Source: Phoenix dactylifera
Lineage: Eukaryota; Streptophyta; Magnoliopsida; Arecales; Arecaceae
NCBI RefSeq assembly: GCF_009389715.1
Contig: NW_024067889.1
Span: 310,001 to 374,000, forward strand
DNA: 64,000 nucleotides
Direction of reading: 5' to 3'
Under the pieces are notes generated by a model. The model saw only the letters and a list, made by a program, of their open reading frames with translations, did no database searches and was not told the DNA's origin. A program made the position numbers and the translations under genes. Positions 1 to 9,252 of this stretch are shown here, piece by piece. Each line of letters opens with the position of its first letter. The stretch's first letter is position 1.

Positions 1-2034
1 TAACTTTGTATACAAGTTTTTGCTTCACCTTTGACTTCGAAATAACTTGTGCCTCAAAGCCTAATGAAAATTGTTTTACTTGTATTCTATACTCATCAAT
101 GATATGTTGGATTTCTCTTGTACTCTCTTGATCAAAAATAAAATTTCTTATTAAATCGGTTCCAATGCTTGAATGTTTGAAAAATTACATAAAGAATTTT
201 TCTAAAAATATTTTTGAAAGAAATTTTAGATTTGTCGTTCATGATCACCTTTGAAATCTGAAAGTTGAATATATTTATAAAAAGAAGAAGAAAAGGATAA
301 TCTGAATTTGCAAATTAGGCAGAATGAATTGATTATAATTTATCTTTCAACTTGCCTAACATTAGTACATAATGTCCTCCAATTTGTACCAAAATTCAAT
401 ATGAATTACAAAGATTCTGGATGTGCTCTAATGTTTTTGAAATATGTGTTTTCAATCTTAATGATTTAAGATGAGCTACAATGTGAAGATACATATCTCA
501 AATTACAACTTTGAAAGCCTTCTTGAGAATCTTTATGAAATTCAGAATCTGATTTTGTATAAAAGCTTAAACTCAATATGAATTTCTAGATAAAACTACA
601 GCTTAAGAAAAATAGAATAATTCTGATGCCTTGATTGCTTGTCCCGATACGCATCTGAAACATATCATTTCTTATCTTCAAAGTGTACCAATATTGGTCT
701 GAATGATGTGTCTTTCGATGATCTTGATTGCAAACAAATATTTTTAATATATGATTTTATTTTAATATTGAAAAGATTTATTGTGCTTCATATATTCATT
801 GCTGAAAAACTATGACTAAGAAATTAATACTTTGAATATACACTCCTGCATAATTAAATGCTTCCATCAAAAAAAAAAAACTATTTTTAAGAAAAGAGTG
901 AATGATCTTAAGTCTAGAAATATTTCAGCTCACTCAAATGATTCTTAAAAGAAAGAAAATGTAAATACTTTTGAAAGAATTTGAGCTTCAAATGAATCAT
1001 TTTCTGATTAATATTTCAGTACATTTTCTCAAAGATTAAGAGGAAGCATAACTTGTTCTTAAAAGATTAAAAAGAGTGATTGCTATAAATTTTGAATAAT
1101 TCTAGATCACTCTACATTCTTGATATCATAAAGTTTCAGTTTTATTCACGTTTATCATTAAAATCTGAAATTCAACAAAAGATAAGAATAATTAAAGAAG
1201 AATGCATCTTTTAAGGGGAAGCTTTAGATATTCAGTATCTTATCCTAAAGTTACTTTAATTTGATGCATACCTTGAATTTTATGGATTAATTAATTAAGA
1301 GGGAGAAAGAAAATTTCAGAGGGAGAGATCATATAGAACTTAATCATGTAAATTCACAACTAAAGATAAGAGAAAGAATACTAAATGTAAAGTGGTATTA
1401 AACTTTGTGCTTCATTGAATATCTTTTGAAAGTTGGATTTTTATCTGTACTTAATTTGTAAACCACTTATTTTGAAAACTAAGTGAAAAGGATTCCAGTT
1501 GTCTTAGCATTGAAAATTTACTTTGGAATCCACTAATGATCTCTTATTGGCTTGCACTTTAGTGTTTCAATCCTGAGCCAATCCATTTTAATTGATTTTG
1601 ATGCTATGATCTTTAAAGAAGTAAAAGAAAGTCTTTAAGAGAGCTTTAAAAGAACATTCAAAGCCCTGAATTTTATGTATCCTACACTGCATAAATTCAT
1701 GTTTTGGTATCTATGCCCCAATACTTTTATATCATGAAAGAACCTTGAAGTCATTAAGAATTAACGATTCAACATAATTTTATATTTTTCGAGCATATAA
1801 GTTTTGATCTTTATCTGCTCTTATACTATACTCTGAAAATTAATTTGATTGCTCTCATTTTGCTATATACTTAATATATTAAAAAAAAGTTGGATTTTCA
1901 TCCGTGCCTTTCTTTGAATATTATTCTTGAAACTTCTTGAAATAACTTGAAAAAGATTTCATCTACACTTGATTTGAAAAATATCTTTGGAATCTACAGT
2001 TAGAGATCTCTTTTGGCTCACATCTTAAATGTCT
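1..2034. other. AT-rich stretch with no recognisable gene
   Basis: No convincing coding sequence is visible on either strand. The region lies where the body of the copia polyprotein should be, directly upstream of the RNase H end at 2036, yet I can read no reverse transcriptase motif in it. It contains a diverged internal duplication. A block near 1430-1580 and a block near 1885-2035 share the order GTTGGATTTTxATC, then TTTGGAATC, then GATCTCTTxTTGGCTxxCA. It may be decayed retroelement DNA or sequence joined to the element by deletion. Confidence 0.5.
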
Positions 2035-2035
2035 C

Positions 2036-2221
2036 ATTTCTAAAGCCAAACACATAGAAATAAGATATCATTTTATTAGGGATCATGTGCAAAATGGAAA
2101 CATATGTATTGAACATATATGCACTGAAAAACAATTAGCCGACATATTTATAAAACCCTTGAGTGAAGATAGATTCTCCACGCTAAGGAGAGAATTAGGT
2201 ATATGTGATCCTTTTTATTGA
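2036..2221 (+). pseudogene. Ty1/copia (Sirevirus-type) polyprotein, C-terminal RNase H remnant
   Basis: An open frame read from about 2036 to the TGA at 2219-2221 gives the classic C-terminus of copia RNase H. It contains AKHIEIRYHFIRDHVQNG, then EKQLADIFIKPL, and ends GICDPFY. This domain removes the RNA strand during reverse transcription. Only about 60 residues survive: upstream of 2036 the frame dissolves into AT-rich DNA without copia motifs, so the polyprotein is broken. The polypurine-tract field and LTR that follow in the expected order confirm that it is the end of the pol gene of one element. The copia assignment is firm. The Sirevirus assignment rests on the downstream non-coding structure. 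Confidence 0.85.
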
Positions 2222-2779
2222 AGAAATATAAAAGGGAGCAAGTAGTTTCATGATACATTCCTCCAATTTCTAAAAATCCATGAAACATGAGTCAAACTTG
2301 TTATCTATAGATTCCTTACTCATGTATCATTGTTCCAGAAAGAATTTATAAGGATTGGAAGCAAGGAAAATTTTTAGAAACAAAAAGAAAGAGAAAAGAA
2401 AAATTCTGCACTTGGGTCAACCCAACCCAGAATAGGGTCGACCCAACGTTGAGTCGACCCAAGAAGTTTCTTGAGTCGACCCAACGTCGGGATCCCACTG
2501 TTAAAAGGGGGACCCGTGAGCTATCTAGGGCACTGTTTACCCTTTGTCCTCTTCCGAAAATCCTATTCCCCACTCTCAAATCTTCTCCAATCATCTCCAA
2601 ACAGTAGATTACTTCAAGATCTTGGAGAAATGGGACCCAAGAGAGCCGCAGCCAAGCGATCATGTATCTTAAACTTTGATTAAGGAACATTGTGTTTTTG
2701 TTTTTGGCATGAATGTACTAAAATGTTCCTATTTTGATCAATGAAGTTTGAAGTTTGTTATTTATTGCATCTTTTTCCA

Positions 2780-3434
2780 TGTATCTTTTTGATGATAACA
2801 AAAAGGGGGAGAAGTAAGGAAAGAGTATTAGGGGAGAAGTAAAGATATCTTTAGAGTAAATAAATTAGAGTAAATAAAGTAACAAAAAGGGGAGAAGTAA
2901 AGAAAGAATAATTAGAGGAAAAGTAAAGAAAGGAGAAGTAAAGAAAGAGAAATAAGGGGAGAAGTAAAGAAAGAGTAATAGGGGGAGAAGTAAAGATAGA
3001 GTAATAAGAGGAGAAGTAAAGAAAGGAAGAGAAATAACTTATAAAACAAATTAAAAACCATATAAGAAAGCTTATACATCTAAGGGGGAGCAATTTGCAA
3101 CAATGAAAATCATCAAATCAAAAATTTCTATCACAATTCAGAATTTGGCACATAAAAATTCAGAATTTGGCACGCACCTCTCGCACCCCGATACATAGCC
3201 TAAAACTCATAGTTTATCTCAAATTTTTGAAGTTTCATTGCTAATGAATTATAAATGAAAGGGGGAGCAATTCAAAGAGTCAAATTGGCAACATTTAAAT
3301 GATATAGGGGGAGATTTCACTTATATATATGAAAAGCTGAAATTCAGCAATTTAATCCCTTCCATAAACTGATTTTAAGACAAGTATCAATAGGCTTATA
3401 CTCTTTATTTTGTAATCATCAAAAAGGGGGAGAT
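2780..3434 (+). promoter_or_regulatory. Multiple polypurine tract field of the Sirevirus element
   Basis: Between pol and the LTR there are about nine copies of the motif AAAAAGGGGGAGAAGTAAA or close variants, near 2800, 2885, 2950, 2985, 3010, 3082, 3258, 3305 and 3421. The last copy, AAAAAGGGGGAGAT at 3421-3434, abuts the TG that opens the LTR, so it is the likely functional primer site for plus-strand synthesis. Repeated polypurine tracts in this position are a known hallmark of Sireviruses. The purine-rich array also gives a false pyrimidine-strand reading frame on the other strand. Confidence 0.8.
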
Positions 3435-3603
3435 TGAGGATGATAGTGTTATTTTGATGATTAACAAGCAATTATCTAGAGTATGCTATAAGTTAAATTG
3501 ATACTTCATTTATAAGTTCATTACTCTCAGTATATTTGTATGAATTGATATAGAGACATGTCTTTGTTCATTTGAATGAATCTAACCTTGAGAATGCAGC
3601 AAA

Positions 3604-4095
3604 GTGTGGATTGAGTCGACCCAAAGGTTGATTGGGTCGACCCCGGCACATCAAGAAGTCATTTGGCACACTTCAGCAAAATTGGCACAGATGAACAGTG
3701 AGTTGGGTCGACCCAAGAAAAGCATGAGTCGACCCAAACATGAAGAACCCCAAAACAAGACAGAAAAATGGTTCTCTGGATTTACTGAGAGGGTCGACCC
3801 AAGAAGAAGTTGAGTCGACCCAAGTAAACCTTGAGTCGACCCAAAGAAAGGTTGAGTCGACCCAAGTGAAGAAAGGCTGAAATTCAAGATTCTGAATTTT
3901 CTGAAAGTTGGGTCGACCCAAGAAAAGTTTGAGCTGACCCAAGGTTGAGTCGACCCAAAGAAAGGTTGGGTCGACCCAAGGAAAGGAAGGCTGAATTTCA
4001 AGTTTCTGTGTTTTCTAAGAGGGTCGACCCAAGGAAAGGTTGAGTCGACCCAAGACAAAGTTGGGTCGACCCAAGGACAGGTTGAGCCGACCCAA
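3604..4095. repeat. Array of GGGTCGACCC-type palindromes in the LTR
   Basis: Roughly sixteen copies of (G/A)GGTCGACCCA or GAGTCGACCCA are spaced mostly 15-60 bp apart, several inside the longer unit AAGAAAGGTTGAGTCGACCCA. GGGTCGACCC is a perfect palindrome with a central CpG. Four more copies lie upstream at about 2412-2480, outside the LTR but inside the element. Palindromic arrays in the cis-regulatory part of Sirevirus LTRs are known and have been linked to siRNA production. Some copies have changed to GAGCTGACCC or GAGCCGACCC. Confidence 0.85.
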
Positions 4096-4212
4096 ACACG
4101 GGCTGAACATAACGGCTAGTTGTGCAGAAATGCTTTTTGGACTCCCAACGGCTATAAACGGCTAGTTTCTTTAATCCAACGGTCAGAAAGGACTATTTGG
4201 AGGTTGGAGAAG

Positions 4213-4220
4213 TATTTAAG
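4213..4220 (+). promoter_or_regulatory. TATA-like box of the Sirevirus LTR
   Basis: TATTTAAG follows the palindrome array. It is the best TATA candidate in the LTR and would place the U3/R boundary near 4245. Inferred from position and sequence only. Confidence 0.5.
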
Positions 4221-4528
4221 AGGGAGTATTCATCAGAAGAAGTAAGCCTTGGGGGAAAATACATCAAGTGCATTCAAGAGAGAACCCTAGCAAGGCAAGC
4301 CTCATCCAAGTGCTTCATTCAAGAATCAAAAGAAAGGGGTTGAGCAGTTTCAAAGAGGCATCAAGAGCTCCATCCTCCCTTGAAGAAGTGAAGCATCCTT
4401 GACAAAGAAGAGAGAAGCCACTTCAAAGCGATAAATATTTTCTAACTCTTCTTTGTAGTTTATATTGTTTTATATGCTCATTTAGGAGTTTGAATCTTTC
4501 TTTTTGTTTGTCAAACTACTTGTTGTAA

Positions 4529-4833
4529 GGTTTGTTGGTAAGCCCGTAAAACCAACATTGTAGGTTGTTGGTAAGTCCGTAAAACCAACGTAGGTTGTTG
4601 GTAAGCCCGTAAAACCAACGTAGGTTGTTGGTAACCCCGTAAAACCAACGTAGGTTGTTGGTAAGCCCGTAAAACCAACGTAGGTTGTTGGAAACCCCGT
4701 AAAACCAACATAGGTTCTTGGTAAGCCCGTAAAACCAATTGTGAAGGTTTGTTGGTGAGCCCGTAAAACCAACATAGGTTCTTGGTGATCCCGGAAAACC
4801 AAATTGTAAAGGTTTTGGATTGTGAGCCCGGAA
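4529..4833. repeat. 30-bp tandem repeat in the LTR
   Basis: About nine head-to-tail copies of a 30-31 bp unit of the form GTTGGTAAGCCCGTAAAACC plus AACGTAGGTT. Five central copies are almost identical, and the outer ones diverge (for example GTGATCCCGGAAAACC). It lies in the R/U5 part of the LTR, downstream of the TATA-like box, so it would be transcribed. Reading frames on the minus strand here are a by-product of the near-multiple-of-three period. Confidence 0.9.
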
Positions 4834-5117
4834 AACAATCCTACTGTAATCCGAGGGGTTATAGTAAAATTCTCAAGGGGACGCTTGGGGAGTGGACGTA
4901 GGTGCCTTGGGGTGCACCGAACCACTATATATCGCTGTGTTTGTGTTGTGCTTGTTCTTATGCTTATTCTTGCATTATCTTTCATCTTTACTCTAGTTTA
5001 ATTCATTCAAGTAATTTATGAAAGCATTCACCGCACTTAATTACGAAAGTTTTTAAAAGCACTAAAATTTAGAAAAACCCAATTCACCCCCCTCTTGGAT
5101 TGTCACCTTGGGCAACA

Positions 5118-7361
5118 CTTAAGCGGCCAAAGGACTTCCTGTGGTCAGAAGAATGCCAGCAGGCCTTCGAAGAGCTCAGGCGCCTTCTGGCCTCTCCCCC
5201 GCTACTCACCAAGCCTCAGCGGGACGAAGTTCTTTACTTATACCTGGCCGTCTCCCCGGTTGCAGTAAGCTCGGTCCTGGTCCGGGAAGAGGACAAGCTT
5301 CAAAAGCCGGTCTACTACATCAGCCGGGTCCTCAGGGATGCTGAGACCCGATATTCTAAGCTTGAGAAAACAATTTTTTCCCTTATCATCTCAGCTCGAA
5401 GACTCCGGCCTTATTTTCAAGCACATACAATAGTCATACTGACCGACCAGCCTATGAAGCAAATATTGCAAAGGTCAGATCGTACGGGAAGGATCGCCAA
5501 ATGGGCGGTCGAGCTCGGGGAGTTCGACCTCGAGTATCGGCCCAGGCCGGCCATTAAAGCTCAAATACTCGCCGACTTCCTCGCGGAGTGCAACTTGCCA
5601 AACGACCCCGAGCTACCGTCTGCACCTATGAAGGGAACCTCGGGGCTACCATGGGTCCTATATTCAGATGGGTCCTCAACTTCGGGGGGTAGCGGAGCTG
5701 GACTCATCCTCATCAGCCCGGACGGAGTGGTGGCCGAACAAGCCTTGCGCCTCGAATTCCCGACCTCAAACAACGAGACAGAATATGAGGCTCTCATTGC
5801 TGGGCTCAAATTGGCGAAGGAACTGAAAGTGGAAGACCTGAAGGCCTTCAGCGATTCCCAGCTGATAGTGAGCCAGATCCAGGGAGACTTTGAAGCAAGA
5901 GAGCCATCAATGCAAAAATATCTCCAAAAAGTGCGGGAGCTCACGTCTGCCTTGGGCTCTTTCAGCATCCAGTACATTCCCAGAGCGGAGAATCTTAGGG
6001 CAGATCAGTTGTCCAAACTGGCGACCTCCCGCATGAGCGAGCTTTCTAAGGAGACAACGCTCGAGTATCTTCAGACACCCAGCACGGAGGAACCCGAACC
6101 CATCATGTGCATCGACTTCGAGCCAAGCTGGATCGACGGGTTCGTCCGCTATCTCCAGGACGGAACCCTCCCCCATGATGAGACAAAGGCTTGCCGGATC
6201 AAGCGCCAAGCTTCCCGGTATGTCCTATATGAAAACAAGCTCTATCGTCGATCATTCACTTTCCCTCTTCTCAGATGTCTCCGCCCCTCTGAGGCGGACT
6301 ACGCCCTCCGAGAAGTCCATGAAGGAATTTGCGGAAACCATCTGGGAGGTCGGGCGTTAGCCCATAAGATCCTGCGGCAAGGATATTACTGGCCCACGCT
6401 CCAGAAGGATGCGACGGACTTCGTTCGGAAGTGCGACCGGTGCCAACGGAACGCCAACATCCAACGCCGACCTTCGGCCCTGCTAACTTCAATCATCGCC
6501 CCCTGGCCGTTTGCCCAGTGGGGGATCGACATTCTGGGGCCCTTTTCTCTGGCCACCGGGCAAAAAAAATTTCTGGTCGTCTCCATCGACTACTTCACCA
6601 AATGGGTTGAAGCTGAACCTGTAGCCCGGATCACCGAGCAAAAGATGCGGGACTTCGTGTGGAAGTCCATAATCTGCAGATTCGGACTCCCCCGAATCCT
6701 TATATCTGACAATGGCCGACAATTCGACAACGTCCACTTCAGAAAATTTTGCTCCGAGCTCGGCATCGATCACCGCTTCACCTCGGTCGCCCATCTCCAG
6801 ACAAACGGAGAAACGGAGGTAACTAACCATACCATTTTGCAGGGACTCAAGGCTAGGCTTGATCGATCCAAAGGACAGTGGGTAGAGGACTTGTACAACG
6901 TCCTCTGGGCATACCGGACTACGTTCTGATTGCCCACAGGAGAGACTCCCTTCAATCTATCATATGGCACGGAGGCTGTCATCCCGCTGGAAATCGGCCT
7001 TCCTTTGTCAAGGATGGAGCACTACGACCCCGACTCCAACTCTTCCCGACTCAGGGGTAATCTGGATCTCGTTGAAGAGACACGAGAGGTCGTCCGGGTC
7101 CGTATGGCAAGATACCAACAGAAAATGGCCCAATACTACAACTCCAGAACCAAGCCCAAGCTCTTCAAAGTAGGGGACCTCGTCCTCAGGAGAGCCGAGG
7201 CTTCTCAGCCAACTGAGCAGGGAAAGATCGCCCCAAATTGGGAAGGGCCATATCAAATCGCCAGAGTACAACGACCCGGAGCATACAAGTTGAAATCCCT
7301 CGAAGGGACTCCAATTCCGCGAAGCTGGAACTCCGAGAATCTACGAATGTACTACCAATGA
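5118..7361 (+). pseudogene. Ty3/gypsy (Tat lineage) polyprotein: RT end, dual RNase H, integrase
   Basis: The 3' half of a gypsy pol gene, cut at its 5' end by the copia LTR at 5117/5118. Residues here count from 5100. Domains in order: end of reverse transcriptase with the first RNase H-like domain (about 10-165); a second, archaeal-type RNase H with D190, E228, D252 and D302; an integrase HHCC zinc finger (about 400-455); and an integrase core with D477, D537 and E573, an exact DD35E spacing. The C-terminal integrase domain runs to the TGA at 7359-7361. Dual RNase H and the 3' layout indicate the Tat group. A single in-frame TGA at 6927-6929 interrupts the frame after WAYRTTF, and the frame resumes at once with TGETPFNLSYGTEAVIP. 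The copy is therefore dead both by insertion and by this stop. Confidence 0.93.
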
Positions 7362-7491
7362 AACCCCTAGGGGTTCAAGACAATCAGGAACATAGACTCA
7401 GTCTCCTTTTTACAAATGATTCGTCCATTCCAATAATTATGATTTTTTCTTCTAACGTCGGGTCATTTGTGATCCTCAGATTCCTCGATTA

Positions 7492-8290
7492 AGATCGGGA
7501 TGCCTCGAGGCCCGACCATAGAGTCCCAAACTCCTACGACCTCGGAAAGTATCGCAGGACAATAAAGTATCGACTTGACGCAAGATTCCCCTCTAAGGTC
7601 GGGATGCCCCGAGGGTCGACCGTAGAGTCCCAAACTTTCTCGACCTCGGGAAGCGTCGCAGGTCGATAGAGCGTTCCCAGACCCATCGACCTGACGCACG
7701 GTTCCTCGACTAAGGTCGGGATGCCCCGAGGGTCGACCGTAGAGTCCCAAACTCCCTCGACCTCGGGAAGCGTCGCAGGTCGATAGAGCGTTCCCAGACC
7801 CATCGACCTGACGCACGGTTCCTCGACTAAGGTCGGGATGCCCCGAGGGTCGACCGTAGAGTCCCAAACTCCCTCGACCTCGGAAAGCGTCGCAGGTCGA
7901 TAGAGCGTTCCCAGACCCATCGACCTGACGTACGATTCCTCGACTAAGGTCGGAATGCCCCGAGGGTCGACCATAGAGTCCCAAACTCCCTCGACCTCGG
8001 AAAGCGTCGCAGGTCGATAGAGCATTCCCAGACCCATCGACCTGATGCACGGTTCCTCGACTAAGGTCGGGATGCCCCGAGGGTCGACCGTAGAGTCCCA
8101 AACTCCCTCGACCTCGGAAAGCGTCGCAGGTCGATAGAGCGTTCCCAGACCCATCGACCTGACGCACGGTTCCTTGACCAAGGTCGGGATGCCCCGAGGG
8201 TCGACCGTAGAGTCCCAAACTCCCTCGACCTCAGAAAGAATCGCAGATTCATGGAGCATTCCCAACCCCTTCAACCTCGGCGGGCGCCAT
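7492..8290. repeat. 117-bp minisatellite in the gypsy 3' untranslated region
   Basis: Seven tandem units begin with AAGGTCGGGATGCCCCGAGG at 7492 (a shorter 103-bp unit), 7595, 7712, 7829, 7946, 8063 and 8180. Six start-to-start steps after the first are exactly 117 bp, and the central units are nearly identical. Because 117 is 39 codons, long repetitive reading frames open on the minus strand; these are not real genes. Hypervariable tandem repeats between integrase and the 3' LTR are known for Tat/Ogre elements and can seed satellite DNA. Confidence 0.92.
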
Positions 8291-8319
8291 CGGGCCCATG
8301 AAAAGCCCGAGTTCTCCAA

Positions 8320-9252
8320 AAGTCAAAGAATTACTCCGAAAGTCGGCAAGGAAATAAGGCCGCCCACTCCGCTACGAGGAGCGCAATTTTGGAAATACAA
8401 AAGGTACACCCTACTTGATGTTTGCCTTGTTATATTTATCTACATATTGCCAGCCACATCCCGATTAAAATCGGGACCTTATTCTGGCCAAGGTCGCATT
8501 GCTCCTGCAAGTCGGTTTAGTCTACTGACCTCATGCATGCTCCGTCTACCGATAACCTCCTCGACAACTTATGTGAACCCACAGGCACCAGGGCCCAATT
8601 CGGCCCTCATACGCAGAAACCCCAATGTTGACCTATGAAGATGACCTCGACCGCGGGCATACTGATCGAGCTCGAGAAGGTCGAGGTATCCTCTACAGAT
8701 TCCGGCCCCGCTCGCTGAAGCCTAGGCAGGGTCCGAGGGCGATAGCTAACCTTTTTATTGACCTACGGTCCGAGAGCCAAGCCCGAAAGCTCGGCTAGGC
8801 CCCCTGATAGCGACCTATGCGAGTCTGACAAATCCCCTCTCGGGGTCCGGGGCCCGAGCTTGGTGCCTCAAGAATCCGAAAACCAAACGCGAGCTCTAGA
8901 TCCGGGCTCCAAAACTTGTCGGACGCTCAAATCCGAGCTCCAAGACTTGGTGAAATTTGTTGGAAAACAAGTTAAGGGAAAGAAAAGCAAAATACAGCTA
9001 AGAAACGTGTATTCATTGATGAGCCGCCCAAAGGCTAGGATACAAAGTCGAGGATCGGTAAAATAATAAGTTGAAGTACCGGCCTCGCTCACAACTGAAG
9101 AAAGTAAAAGGAAAGAATAGGCGCAGAATCACGAAAGGAAATTTTTTCATTAACAAAGCGCCGGAAGGCTAAGTACAAAATTAGAGGTCGGCCGATCAAC
9201 AATTTTGAAGGCCGACCTCATTTACAGTAAAGGGAAGAAAAAAGTCTACGTC
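8320..9252. other. Gypsy spacer between minisatellite and antisense ORF
   Basis: Moderately GC-rich retroelement DNA without a supported ORF. Two similar blocks lie near 9006-9075 and 9146-9235; read on the minus strand, each has the pattern CTTCCGGCGCTTTGTTAATGA or CTTTGGGCGGCTCATCAATGA. These look like duplicated 3' ends of the antisense transcript, with an AATGAAA-like signal near 9146-9152 (minus). Confidence 0.5.

Larger units (their letters stand above)
3435..5117 (+). mobile_element. 3' LTR of the Sirevirus-type copia element
   Basis: The LTR starts with TGAGGATGATAG right after the polypurine tract and ends ...TTGGGCAACA, where recognisable gypsy coding sequence resumes at 5118. Length is about 1.68 kb. 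In order it holds about sixteen copies of the palindrome GGGTCGACCC or GAGTCGACCC (3604-4095), a TATA-like TATTTAAG at 4213-4220, a 30-bp tandem repeat (4529-4833), and near the end the CACCCCCCTCTTGG string typical of copia LTR 3' ends. The 5' LTR lies outside the window, so LTR divergence and insertion age cannot be estimated here. Confidence 0.8.

Noticed and set aside
3651..4058. Minus-strand frames rich in GSTQ and WVDP
   Set aside because: A translation of the GGGTCGACCC palindrome array.
3604..4833. CRISPR-like regular repeats
   Set aside because: This is plant LTR DNA. The repeats are palindromic or directly tandem without unique spacers of constant length.
4482..4985. Minus-strand frame with repeated YVGFTGLPTT-type peptides
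   Set aside because: A translation of the 30-bp LTR tandem repeat; not a gene.
7463..8319. Two long overlapping minus-strand frames of 251 and 261 codons
   Set aside because: Both are translations of the 117-bp tandem repeat, whose length is a multiple of three. The peptides are pure 39-residue repeats with no family resemblance.
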